Notes under the pieces: model-generated
What the model saw: the letters and a program-made list of their open reading frames with translations, nothing else
Told to the model about the DNA's origin: nothing
Database searches by the model: none
NCBI RefSeq assembly: GCF_012927245.1
Contig: NZ_JABBGE010000017.1
Span: forward strand, 1-64,000
Source: Streptomyces sp. R302
GTDB taxonomy: Bacteria; Actinomycetota; Actinomycetes; Streptomycetales; Streptomycetaceae
Length of the DNA stretch: 64,000 bases
Direction of reading: 5' to 3'
In this document: positions 7,338-14,489 of the stretch, piece after piece
Position numbering within the stretch: position 1 is the stretch's first letter
How the letters are laid out: the number at the start of each line of letters is the position of its first letter
Program-made: the position numbers and the translations under genes

Positions 7338-7829
7338 ATGAACAAGAACGTCATCGGGGCCACCGGCCTCGCACTGGTGGCCGCGATGGGCATCGGCGGC
7401 TACGCCTACCTCCAGCAGGACGAGGATGTGCACGTCGAGGCGTTGTGCAATCCGACGCAGACAGATGCGGCCGAGGCCGCCCGTGCGCAGAACCTCGCCC
7501 TGGTCGACGTCGTCGAGCGCGGCCGGCTCGTCTCCAAGGGCCCCGACGCCGGCATGCAGACCTTCAAGGTCCGCACTCTCGCCGTCTACAAGGGCACCTT
7601 GCCCACCGAGGCGGAGGTCGGTCTCCCGGAGGCCTCGGCTGTCAAGCTGCAGCCCGGCAGCCGCTATGAGGTGTCCGTCCTCGGGCCCGAGGACGGTACG
7701 TGGATCGCGCGCTTCACCCGCCCGGTTCCGGCCGGGAAGACGGCCGATGCGCTCGCCGCGCACTGGAAGACGGAGATCGGCAAGCAGTTCGTGGAGCCAC
7801 CGTGCTCCGATACGACCACGGCACCGTAA
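7338..7829 (+). CDS. Exported or membrane-anchored protein, 163 aa
   Basis: ATG two bases after the protease stop, so cotranscribed. The N-terminus MNKNVIGATGLALVAAMGIG is a signal anchor; there is no lipobox cysteine. The outer part is mostly beta (LVDVVERGRLVSKGPDAG, FKVRTLAVYKG, YEVSVLGPEDGTWIARF) with two cysteines (residue about 37 and near the C-terminus) that could pair. It may be the partner or inhibitor of the preceding protease; only the shared transcript supports this. Confidence 0.7.
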   Translation: MNKNVIGATGLALVAAMGIGGYAYLQQDEDVHVEALCNPTQTDAAEAARAQNLALVDVVERGRLVSKGPDAGMQTFKVRTLAVYKGTLPTEAEVGLPEASAVKLQPGSRYEVSVLGPEDGTWIARFTRPVPAGKTADALAAHWKTEIGKQFVEPPCSDTTTAP

Positions 7830-7851
7830 GCCTGGGATCGGTGGCAGAGTG

Positions 7852-8487
7852 TTAGTCGACGACTTCGGCGTCGATGACTTCGGGTCCGCTCTCGAGTTCG
7901 GGGAAGACGACCGAGAACAGGGACTGGTCCAGGCGCTCGGCGATGGCGTCGAGGTCGACGGCTGATTCGTCCTGGTTGCTGGTGATGTCGCCCAGGCCGG
8001 TGATCTCGACGGCGATGGTCGCGTCCTTGCCGTACTGGTCACGGTGCTGTCGTTCGAGGTACCAGGCGTCGGCGCGCCAGTCGGGGGGTGTGCGGTCCTC
8101 GGTGGTCTCCTCGACGATCTCGCCGGAGACGGGGTCGCGGAAGCGGCGGGTGACGACCTTGGTGACGATGCCGCCGTCGGCGACGCGCCGAATGTTGGCC
8201 ATGGCCCGGGCGGCGGCCGTGGCGCGGGCGGTGCGGACCTTCTCGTACAGGGCGGCGTACTCGCTCTCGGCGGGGTCGGGTTCGTCGCCGGCGGCCCGGG
8301 CGTCGGATTCGGCGCGGCCGCGGGCCATCCACGCGAGGAAGGTGGAGCGGGAGATCCCTGCCATCTCGGCGGCGAGTTCGACGGCGATGCCCGTACGGGA
8401 GGCGCCCACGAGGCGGGCTTCGACTTCCTCGGACAGCAGGCGGGGGCGGCCGGCGGCCCGCTTGGCCCGGCGGTCCTTGCGTGACAT
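7852..8487 (-). CDS. Terminase small subunit-like helix-turn-helix protein
   Basis: Start MSRKDRRAKRAAGRPRLLSE follows a normal gap after the ParB-like gene. Residues 15-60 form a helix-turn-helix (EVEARLVGASRTG, AAEMAGISRSTFLAWMARG), the pattern of phage small terminase subunits that bind packaging sites; the rest (residues 75-150) is helical with YEKVRTARATAAARAMANI and WRADAWYLERQHRDQYGK, also typical. The acidic tail ends EVIDAEVVD. No large terminase follows in the window, so the assignment rests on sequence character alone; a plain regulatory role is possible. Confidence 0.65.
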   Translation of the reverse strand: MSRKDRRAKRAAGRPRLLSEEVEARLVGASRTGIAVELAAEMAGISRSTFLAWMARGRAESDARAAGDEPDPAESEYAALYEKVRTARATAAARAMANIRRVADGGIVTKVVTRRFRDPVSGEIVEETTEDRTPPDWRADAWYLERQHRDQYGKDATIAVEITGLGDITSNQDESAVDLDAIAERLDQSLFSVVFPELESGPEVIDAEVVD

Positions 8488-8504
8488 GGGGTTCCTCGGG
8501 GCGG

Positions 8505-9137
8505 TCAGCGGTTGGCGGTGAAGGCGTGCCCGCAGGCGGGGCACGTGGTGTGGGGGGCGCGGCCGTCGTCGTCGGGGCTGAGCCCGGGGTCGTGCTCGTC
8601 GTCGGGCAGGTGGAGGAGCGGGGGTTCGTCTTCGCGGCCGCCACCGGGGAGGGTCTCGGGGTCGATCTGGGCGAAGAGCTTGTCCATCTCGTCGGAGGGG
8701 ATGGCCAGGGAGTCGAAGAGCTCTGCGTCGCCGGTGGCGAGGTCCTCGAGGATCTCGGCGAACGCGCGAGGGTCCCAGCCGCCCTCGCCCGGGAGGCGGT
8801 TGAGCTTGATGGCCAAGGCCTCGGCTTCGGCGTCGGAGCGGGAGGCCCAGCCGCGCAGTACGGGGACAAGCCAGCCACCGTCCTCGTCGATGACGACGCC
8901 GCTGGGGGCGCGCATCCCGCGGGCCTGCATCTCGATCAGGGACTCTCGGCGGCCGTGGCCGTGGAGGGTCTTGTGGGTGCGCTCGTCGACGACCGGAATC
9001 TCCACCAGGCCGTGCATGTCGATCGACGCGATCATGAGCTCGAGATCATGCCGCTTGGGGTTACGGTCGGCCGGCGTCAGGTCGGTGAGCGGGATGTAGG
9101 CGGTGAAGCGCGGGGCGTTGGCGAGCGTCTCGGTCAC
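8505..9137 (-). CDS. ParB/sulfiredoxin-fold nuclease-like protein with C-terminal zinc ribbon
   Basis: GTG at 9137 (VTETLANAPRFTAYIPLTD) is preferred; a TTG 30 bases upstream is also possible. The N-terminal half has the ParB-nuclease order: IPLTDLTPADRNPKRHD, IASIDMHGLVEIPVVDE, then THKTLHGHGRRESLIEMQ, where the usual motif is GHxR. The C-terminus carries CPACGHAFTANR, half of a zinc ribbon. Phage versions near packaging genes are thought to nick or regulate DNA rather than segregate plasmids. No ParA is present in the window. The stop is 17 bases before the small-terminase-like start, so the two are cotranscribed. Confidence 0.75.
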   Translation of the reverse strand: MTETLANAPRFTAYIPLTDLTPADRNPKRHDLELMIASIDMHGLVEIPVVDERTHKTLHGHGRRESLIEMQARGMRAPSGVVIDEDGGWLVPVLRGWASRSDAEAEALAIKLNRLPGEGGWDPRAFAEILEDLATGDAELFDSLAIPSDEMDKLFAQIDPETLPGGGREDEPPLLHLPDDEHDPGLSPDDDGRAPHTTCPACGHAFTANR

Positions 9138-9564
9138 GGCGTGTGCGGTCCTCTCCCAGTGCGGCAATGTCCGGCGGCGGGCGAGGGCTGCGAGCCCGCG
9201 GACTTCTACCGCAGCGCCCCGCCTCGCGCGCGGGGCATGCCGTCATGGCGTCCCCTCGCCCGTCGCCGGCCGGCGCCGCCCTCGTTCCGGATGGGGCGGA
9301 GCCGGGGCCACGCAGTCCTTGGTGACGTCGCCATGGGCTGCAGGGCCGCGCGGAAGGTAGGGGGCGGGATGAGCTTGTGTCCCGCACTACCACCAACATT
9401 TCCGTTGGTATAGCATTCTTCTCGGCTGGGAGAGCACTCAGCTGCTTGGGCCTAGGTGTCACAGAAATCGGGCCGGCGACGTATCTATATGCGACGCCCT
9501 CGAGACACCCCGCCCGGGAACACCGTCACCTGGGCCATGGCGTCCAGGGCAGAGAGGAACACCC
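9138..9564. other. Intergenic control region between packaging-type and early genes
   Basis: About 430 bases between divergent genes. It holds a weak copy of the late promoter motif (9352-9383), a small dyad CCAAC-ATTTCC-GTTGG (9393-9408), and an A+T-rich stretch (TATCTATATG near 9484) that could belong to the plus-strand early promoter. A 42-codon minus-strand frame starting near 9332 was not convincing. Confidence 0.45.
9352..9383 (-). promoter_or_regulatory. Dispersed late promoter motif, weak copy (ParB-like gene)
   Basis: Minus strand: GGGACACAAG, 15 bases, ACCTTCC. First box is good, second is a partial match. It lies about 215 bases before the ParB-like start. Confidence 0.4.
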
Positions 9565-10164
9565 ATGTCGAACGACGCCTCCGACAACGTGCAGTCGGAC
9601 GAGCCCGTCGAGCTGTCCCTCCAGGACATCGGACTGCGCGGAGCCCTCACGCGGGCCATCAAGGAGCACCAGCTCAAGGAGCTCGGCCCGCACGTGGAAG
9701 CGCCGCTCCAGCGGATGCTTGCCCTCTTCCAGGAGGGCGGGCAGAGCGATCTGGTCGTGCAGATCGATGGTGAGACGGTGGGCAAGTACAAGGTCAACCA
9801 GACCCGGGCCCACTTCGAAGTGGCCGATGCCGACGAGTTCCTCGCCTTCGCCGAGGAGCGGGGCGAGGTTGACATCGTGATCACCGTGAAGCCGTCGTTC
9901 AAGGCAGCGATGCTTCAGCGGGCCCGACGGGTCCCCGGGTCGGACACGGTCTTCGACAGCGAGACGGGCGAGGAGCTGCCGGGCATCCGGTTCGTCCCCG
10001 GCGGCAGGGCCACCGGAACGGTCACCTGGACCTGGGAGAAGCACCAGGGCGTGGAGATCGGGCGCGAGGTCCTGATGAGGGCGGCCCAGGACGGAAGGCT
10101 CGACCACCTGCTGCACGCCGTGCCGGAGCTGATGCCCGCCACGCCGTCCGCCGACACCGAGTGA
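9565..10164 (+). CDS. Hypothetical early phage protein, 199 aa
   Basis: First gene of the plus-strand early block, with AGAGAGGA upstream of ATG. The N-terminus is acidic (SNDASDNVQSDEPVELSLQD); the middle has helices and beta strands (SDLVVQIDGETVGKYKVNQT), and a repeated strand pattern (GEVDIVITVKPSFKAAMLQRA). Near the C-terminus is a WTWEKHQGVEIGREVLMRAA segment. No catalytic motif is obvious. The gene runs to the next early genes on one transcript. Family not recognised; a DNA-replication accessory role is possible from position only. Confidence 0.7.
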   Translation: MSNDASDNVQSDEPVELSLQDIGLRGALTRAIKEHQLKELGPHVEAPLQRMLALFQEGGQSDLVVQIDGETVGKYKVNQTRAHFEVADADEFLAFAEERGEVDIVITVKPSFKAAMLQRARRVPGSDTVFDSETGEELPGIRFVPGGRATGTVTWTWEKHQGVEIGREVLMRAAQDGRLDHLLHAVPELMPATPSADTE

Positions 10165-10223
10165 CCGACGCCCGACGGGCCCGACCCTCGGCGGCCGGGC
10201 CCCTTCCCTCAGGGACCTGCACC

Positions 10224-10505
10224 ATGACGACCCCTCAGGCGGCACAGGCCGCCCCGAAGCTGTCCGACCGCGCCCGCCTCGCCCTCATCGCCCTCGGCCT
10301 CCACGAGGACGGCGAATGGGTCGACTACCCCTCACTGTGCGCCCGCCTCGACATGAACTCCCACGAGGTGCGCAGAGCGGTCGCCGACCTCTGCGCGGCG
10401 GGGATAGTCCAGCGGCGCCGCCGGTATGGGCGCACGCCGGACAGGCGCCGGACGAACCTGACGTTCTTCCGGCTGACCGCCGACACCAGCCAGGTGAGCG
10501 CGTGA
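10224..10505 (+). CDS. Winged-helix DNA-binding protein, 93 aa
   Basis: ATG at 10224 has AGGGA eight bases upstream; an in-frame GTG at 10161 overlapping the previous stop would add 21 residues. Residues 10-75 form a winged helix: SDRARLALIALGLHEDGEWV, DYPSLCARLDMNSHEVRRA (recognition helix), ADLCAAGIVQRRRRYG and an Arg-rich wing. The stop overlaps the start of the next gene (GTGA). It is probably an early regulator or replication-initiation accessory protein. Confidence 0.75.
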   Translation: MTTPQAAQAAPKLSDRARLALIALGLHEDGEWVDYPSLCARLDMNSHEVRRAVADLCAAGIVQRRRRYGRTPDRRRTNLTFFRLTADTSQVSA

Positions 10506-11587
10506 GCGTCTCCGCCGGCGGCGGCCTGCGGCACGAGCAGAACCGCCCGCCGTTCCTGTTCCTGGAGTCCAGCACGGTCCGCGACACCGGCCTCAGCTTC
10601 CGCGCCCTGGGGGTGCTCGCGTTCCTCGCGGACCAGGCCGAGGGATGGAACGTTCGGTCCGAGCAGCTGAGCCGGGGCGAGGGGCGGGAGGGGCGTGCGG
10701 CCGTCCGTTCCGCACTGCGCGAGCTCGCCGAGGCCGGGTACTACCGACTCGAACGCCGCAGGCTCATCGGCGGGAAGCACGTGATGGGCACGGCCATATC
10801 CCGGGTGCCCCAACCGGAGTGGGCGCGGCAGCACGCCCTCTTCAGCGCGGGCCAGGACTCGATCGTGCCGATTCCCGTGGTGGAGCAGGAGGACGGGTCT
10901 TTCCGCGTCATCTACCCGGACGGCGGCCCGGGCCTTGAGGTCGACGGCGCGCCGTTGGAGACGGAGCAGCCCGAGGACAAGCCACAGCCGCCCGTCGCCG
11001 CGAGGAAGGCGCCGCCTGCGGTCAGGACGAAGCCCGTCGCGGCGCCCAAGCCCTCCGACGCCGGGCGGCCGTGGACATCCCCGGAGTGCGCGAGGTACCT
11101 GGGGATCCAGCCGGCGGAGTGGCGCAAGTTGGTCAGCGACGGCTACGTCCCGGAGCACACCGGCATGAAGGGTGCGAAGACGAAGGTCTGGAATCCCGAG
11201 GTGGTCAAGTTGGTGGACCTCAAGGAGATCCACGCCAAGCGGGCCAGGCTCCTCCAGGCCGCGAGTGCCGTTGCCGACTGGTGGTGGAAGGACGCGGCGG
11301 AACACATCGGCCCGTACGTGGGACGGGCCAACGGTTACCTCGCGGTGCGCGGGATGATCGAGAAGGCGCTGCGGGCGAACTACACCCAGATGCAGTGTGC
11401 GAAGGCGCTGCGGAAGGTGCGGCAGTACGTCCCGAGCGCTCAGCAGTGGCAGAACGCCCTGTCTGCGATGTCGGGCCACAAGGGGGCCGTGCCTGGTGGG
11501 CGGGAGACGTACGACGACGCGGCCACCTGGGGCGTACAGACCGGCGGCGGTGACCCTGCCGGGGCCACGTTCGACTTCACGACATGA
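10502..11587 (+). CDS. Phage replication initiator-like protein (winged helix, DnaD/DnaB-loader type)
   Basis: GTG start overlaps the previous stop. Residues 15-105 are a winged helix of the type found at the N-terminus of phage and plasmid initiators (TGLSFRALGVLAFLADQAEG, VRSALRELAEAGYYRLERRR, then MGTAISRVPQPEW). A Pro/Ala linker (about 150-190) leads to a second helix-turn-helix-like block (WTSPECARYLGIQPAEWRKL) and a helical C-terminus. Its stop overlaps the ATG of the helicase-loader region (ATGA), the usual initiator-loader arrangement. The function is inferred from this context. Confidence 0.7.
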   Translation: MSVSAGGGLRHEQNRPPFLFLESSTVRDTGLSFRALGVLAFLADQAEGWNVRSEQLSRGEGREGRAAVRSALRELAEAGYYRLERRRLIGGKHVMGTAISRVPQPEWARQHALFSAGQDSIVPIPVVEQEDGSFRVIYPDGGPGLEVDGAPLETEQPEDKPQPPVAARKAPPAVRTKPVAAPKPSDAGRPWTSPECARYLGIQPAEWRKLVSDGYVPEHTGMKGAKTKVWNPEVVKLVDLKEIHAKRARLLQAASAVADWWWKDAAEHIGPYVGRANGYLAVRGMIEKALRANYTQMQCAKALRKVRQYVPSAQQWQNALSAMSGHKGAVPGGRETYDDAATWGVQTGGGDPAGATFDFTT

Positions 11588-11604
11588 GCGAGAGGAGCGA
11601 TCCG

Positions 11605-12501
11605 ATGTCCGTGGGCGCGGAAGTCGCCTTCCGGCCGCAGCCGGAGAGCAGCGCGGAAGTCGCGCTCTCCGGTCCGGCGCGGGGGTTGAACAGCTTCGCC
11701 GGCATCAGCGAGCACGTGATGCGGGTCCTGCAGCGGCGCGGCGTCGACATGGCGGTGCTCGGCGTCCCGCCGCAGCCGGAGCCGGAGGACGGTCTCTGGG
11801 AGGACGTGGCCGTACCTCAGGCGCGCGCCCATCTGAACCTGTGGCGCCAGAGCATCAGGGACGCCTCCCAGGACGACTACCTGCGGTTCCGCTTCCCACG
11901 TCGGGAGGGGGAAGAGCCGCTGGCCGACGGGTTGCAGGCGCTCGACGAGATGCAGCAGCCCGACTTCCTCCGCAGCTGGCTCGACGCCCTGGTCAAGGCG
12001 AAGGCGCAGAAGAAGCGGCCGGAGCTGCTCAACCTGATCGTGCCGGGGAACATCGGCAGCGGGAAGTCGGCGCTGGCGTGCGGGGTCGGCAACGAGGCGG
12101 CCGCCCGGGGGCTGTGGGTGATGTATGTGAAGCATTCGACATACCTGACGTGGCGGCGGCCGGACTCCGCCCCCCGCGGCATGTCGGCGTGGGAGGTGCA
12201 GAAGCGGTTCGTGGAGTGCGATCTGCTGATCCTGGACGAGGTGTGCGGCGGGATGAACTCCCTCGCCACCGACTTCGTCGAGCGGGAGTCGACCGACCTC
12301 GTCGACGCGCGCGGCGCCGCCGGCCGCCCCACCGTCTACACCACGAACCTGCGCGGCCGCAGGAAGCCGAACAGCGGTGCGGGCGTGGTCATCGCGGACA
12401 TCCTCGGCGAACGGTTCGTGTCGCGGCTGGAAGACCGCGCCCACGTGCTGCGGGTGGTGGGCCCGGACCGGCGCACGCCCAGAAAGCAGCTCGACTGGTA
12501 A
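11605..12501 (+). CDS. DnaC-like AAA+ ATPase, probable replicative helicase loader
   Basis: Loads the host replicative helicase at the phage origin. The ATG at 11605 has AGGAG seven bases upstream; an ATG at 11584 overlapping the previous stop is the alternative. After about 135 helical residues the ATPase core shows Walker A (VPGNIGSGKSALACGV), Walker B (DLLILDEVCGG), a sensor-1-like PTVYTTNLRG and an arginine-finger region (GERFVSRLEDRA), as in DnaC and IstB-type proteins. About 300 residues is a normal size. It sits directly after the initiator-like gene. Confidence 0.82.
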   Translation: MSVGAEVAFRPQPESSAEVALSGPARGLNSFAGISEHVMRVLQRRGVDMAVLGVPPQPEPEDGLWEDVAVPQARAHLNLWRQSIRDASQDDYLRFRFPRREGEEPLADGLQALDEMQQPDFLRSWLDALVKAKAQKKRPELLNLIVPGNIGSGKSALACGVGNEAAARGLWVMYVKHSTYLTWRRPDSAPRGMSAWEVQKRFVECDLLILDEVCGGMNSLATDFVERESTDLVDARGAAGRPTVYTTNLRGRRKPNSGAGVVIADILGERFVSRLEDRAHVLRVVGPDRRTPRKQLDW

Positions 12502-12608
12502 GAAGCCGTGGTGGGGCGGGCGCGGAAGGCGGAGCACGCTATATCGTTTAGGCCATCCGGAAGGCCATGAGCATACGCCGACCGGGTGGCCGAACGAGAG
12601 GACGTGTC

Positions 12609-13880
12609 TTGAACCCGACGTTGCTACCTGCCCGCGCAAACCAGGAGCAGGAGACCACCGCCAAGCCCGCTGTCCCGCCTCTCAGCGGATGGGAGCGGCT
12701 CGGTGCGGGCCTGACCGTGCTGGGCGGCGCCGCCGTCGGCGGGCTTGGGTTCTACGCGTCCTTCGACGGGGTGTCAGACGCCGCCGCGGCCTGGGGGTTC
12801 AGCGACCCGTGGGTGCTGCCCGCGGCGATCGACTCTGCGATCCCCGTGTTCACCGTCGCCGGCCTGCTGCTCATCCGGATGGGCATGCCGCTGTGGTGGG
12901 CGCGGATCGTTCCCTGGGCCCTGAGTCTGATCACCTGTGCGCTGAACGTCGCGGTCGGCACCACCCTGTGGTCGAAGATCGCGCACGGCTCCATGGCCCT
13001 GCTGTGGGTGGCGGTCTCCGAGATAGCCGCCCACGTGTACGCCGCGCGGATCGGGGCGTACACGGGGCGCCGCCGCCAGATGGACAAGGTGCGGTGGGCG
13101 CGCTGGTTCCTCTCCCCTGTACCGACTTTCCGCCTGTGGCGCCGCATGAAGCTGTGGGAACTCACCTCCTACGACGAGGTCCTGCGTCTCGAGCAGGAGC
13201 GGCTCTTCTACCGTGCGCTCCTGCACGGCCGGTACGGGCGGGCCTGGCGCAGGAAGGCGCCCGTCGAAGCGGTGCTGCCGCTCCAGCTCGTCAACGCCGG
13301 CATCCCCCTGTCCGAAACCGCGCACGCCGGACTGCGGGCCGCGGACATCGAGCCGACCGGCGTCTTCGCCCGCCCCGTCGATCCGGTCGAGACCCTGCCC
13401 GCCCCGGCCCCTGCAGCCGAGACCGCACCCGTCGAGGACACGCTCTTCGACCGGGACGAGACGCGGGTGCCGGTCGCGGCAGCCGTACCGGCGGCCAAGG
13501 CCAAGCCCCGGCCTCTCACGGTGACCGTCCCCGCCGAGGAGCAGGCCCCGGCGGCACCTGCCGCGCAGGAGCGACGCGCACTCGGGGAGGAGGCGTACGC
13601 GGAGCTGGTTGCCCAGATGCCTGCGTGGAGCAACGAAGAGGAGCTGCAGCGGGCCATCGCGTGGACGCTGGACGGGGGCCACCGGGAGCTGTTTTCGGGG
13701 CCGCTGACGGGTGCCGAGATCGCCAAGGTCCTCGGTCAGCACGAAGCCACCGGCCGCAAGGTCCGTACGCGCTTGGTCAAGACACATGCCGCTCAGCGGA
13801 ACATCGCTCTGCCACCGCGCCCCTCGATCGACGAGATCTTCCAGGCCTTCGCCGAGGCGCGGACGTCCGCTCCTGCATAG
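12609..13880 (+). CDS. DUF2637 membrane protein of Streptomyces plasmids and phages
   Basis: TTG at 12609 follows GAGAGGA by seven bases; an ATG at 12567 in the same frame has no properly spaced site. Residues 30-150 contain four hydrophobic segments (LTVLGGAAVGGLGFYASF; VLPAAIDSAIPVFTVAGLLL; WARIVPWALSLITCALNVAV; HGSMALLWVAVSEIAAHVYA), the DUF2637 pattern seen in spread and transfer loci of Streptomyces plasmids. A long soluble tail follows, with a Pro/Ala linker and a C-terminal helix-turn-helix-like domain (about 330-400: FSGPLTGAEIAKVLGQ, ATGRKVRTRLVKTH). Joining a membrane module to a DNA-binding module suggests tethering plasmid DNA to the membrane. Confidence 0.8.
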   Translation: MNPTLLPARANQEQETTAKPAVPPLSGWERLGAGLTVLGGAAVGGLGFYASFDGVSDAAAAWGFSDPWVLPAAIDSAIPVFTVAGLLLIRMGMPLWWARIVPWALSLITCALNVAVGTTLWSKIAHGSMALLWVAVSEIAAHVYAARIGAYTGRRRQMDKVRWARWFLSPVPTFRLWRRMKLWELTSYDEVLRLEQERLFYRALLHGRYGRAWRRKAPVEAVLPLQLVNAGIPLSETAHAGLRAADIEPTGVFARPVDPVETLPAPAPAAETAPVEDTLFDRDETRVPVAAAVPAAKAKPRPLTVTVPAEEQAPAAPAAQERRALGEEAYAELVAQMPAWSNEEELQRAIAWTLDGGHRELFSGPLTGAEIAKVLGQHEATGRKVRTRLVKTHAAQRNIALPPRPSIDEIFQAFAEARTSAPA

Positions 13881-13958
13881 GGCATCCTGCCTGTACCCCG
13901 TACCGAAGCGGTGGGCCCCGTTCATGGGTGCCCGCCGCCCGCATGATCGGACCTTCCC

Positions 13959-14372
13959 ATGACACCGGAGATCCTGGCCCGGATCGCCGCCGCCCGTACC
14001 GCCCGCGACCTGTCCGACCTCGCCAGGCAGGAACTCGCGACCGCTGCTGAGCCGCTCAGCCCCGCTGCGCGTATCGAGCGGGCGCGCCGGCTGCGGAAGA
14101 TGATCGTCGCCTACGTCGATCAGGTCGTGCTCGCTGAAGTGCTCGGCGGGGCTTCCTGGGGGGACGTCGGGCAGGCATTGCGTCCGCAGGACCCGGAGTC
14201 GGTCCGCGAGGAGTACGAGGACGCGGTGACCGAGTGGGAAGCGACACCGGAGGAGGCGCTCGAGGCTGCGGCCGATGGGTTCGAGGCGTTGGATTCCTGG
14301 TACTCGCGGCACCGCGAGGATCACGATCCGGCGGTGCAGAAACCTGTGGGGGACCTGCTGAACCGGCATTGA
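13959..14372 (+). CDS. Hypothetical helical protein, 137 aa
   Basis: ATG start at MTPEILARIAAARTARDLSD. The first 75 residues are Ala/Arg-rich helices followed by LAEVLGGASWGDVGQALRPQ, which reads as a helix-turn-helix of the SWxDVGxAL type common in small actinobacterial regulators. The C-terminal half is acidic and helical (EEYEDAVTEWEATPEEALEA). Neighbouring early genes are on the same strand. A sigma-70-like promoter begins at its last codons (14369). Confidence 0.65.
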   Translation: MTPEILARIAAARTARDLSDLARQELATAAEPLSPAARIERARRLRKMIVAYVDQVVLAEVLGGASWGDVGQALRPQDPESVREEYEDAVTEWEATPEEALEAAADGFEALDSWYSRHREDHDPAVQKPVGDLLNRH

Positions 14373-14396
14373 ACTGCCTGCCCCGACAGGTAGAAT
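14369..14396 (+). promoter_or_regulatory. Sigma-70-like promoter for the Sak4-like gene
   Basis: TTGAAC, 16 bases, TAGAAT. Both hexamers are close to the housekeeping consensus, and the promoter lies about 95 bases before the start at 14490. The spacer contains a CCTG...CAGG dyad that could be an operator. Confidence 0.6.
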
Positions 14397-14489
14397 GATG
14401 TACCGATGGAAACGGCGAGAGGTTAACCCCTCCGCCGGTCCATCCTCCGCGGGAGAGCACCCGGGGAAGACCGAAACGAGGAACACCAG

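Noticed and set aside
8505..9137. Plasmid partition ParB
   Set aside because: No ParA neighbour and no GTTTCACGTGAAAC-like parS site seen; the zinc-ribbon tail and position near packaging-type genes fit the phage nuclease-like subgroup better.
9061..9462. 133-codon minus-strand frame upstream of the ParB-like gene
   Set aside because: Low-complexity Arg/Pro content, overlaps the ParB-like gene in another frame and spans the promoter motif.
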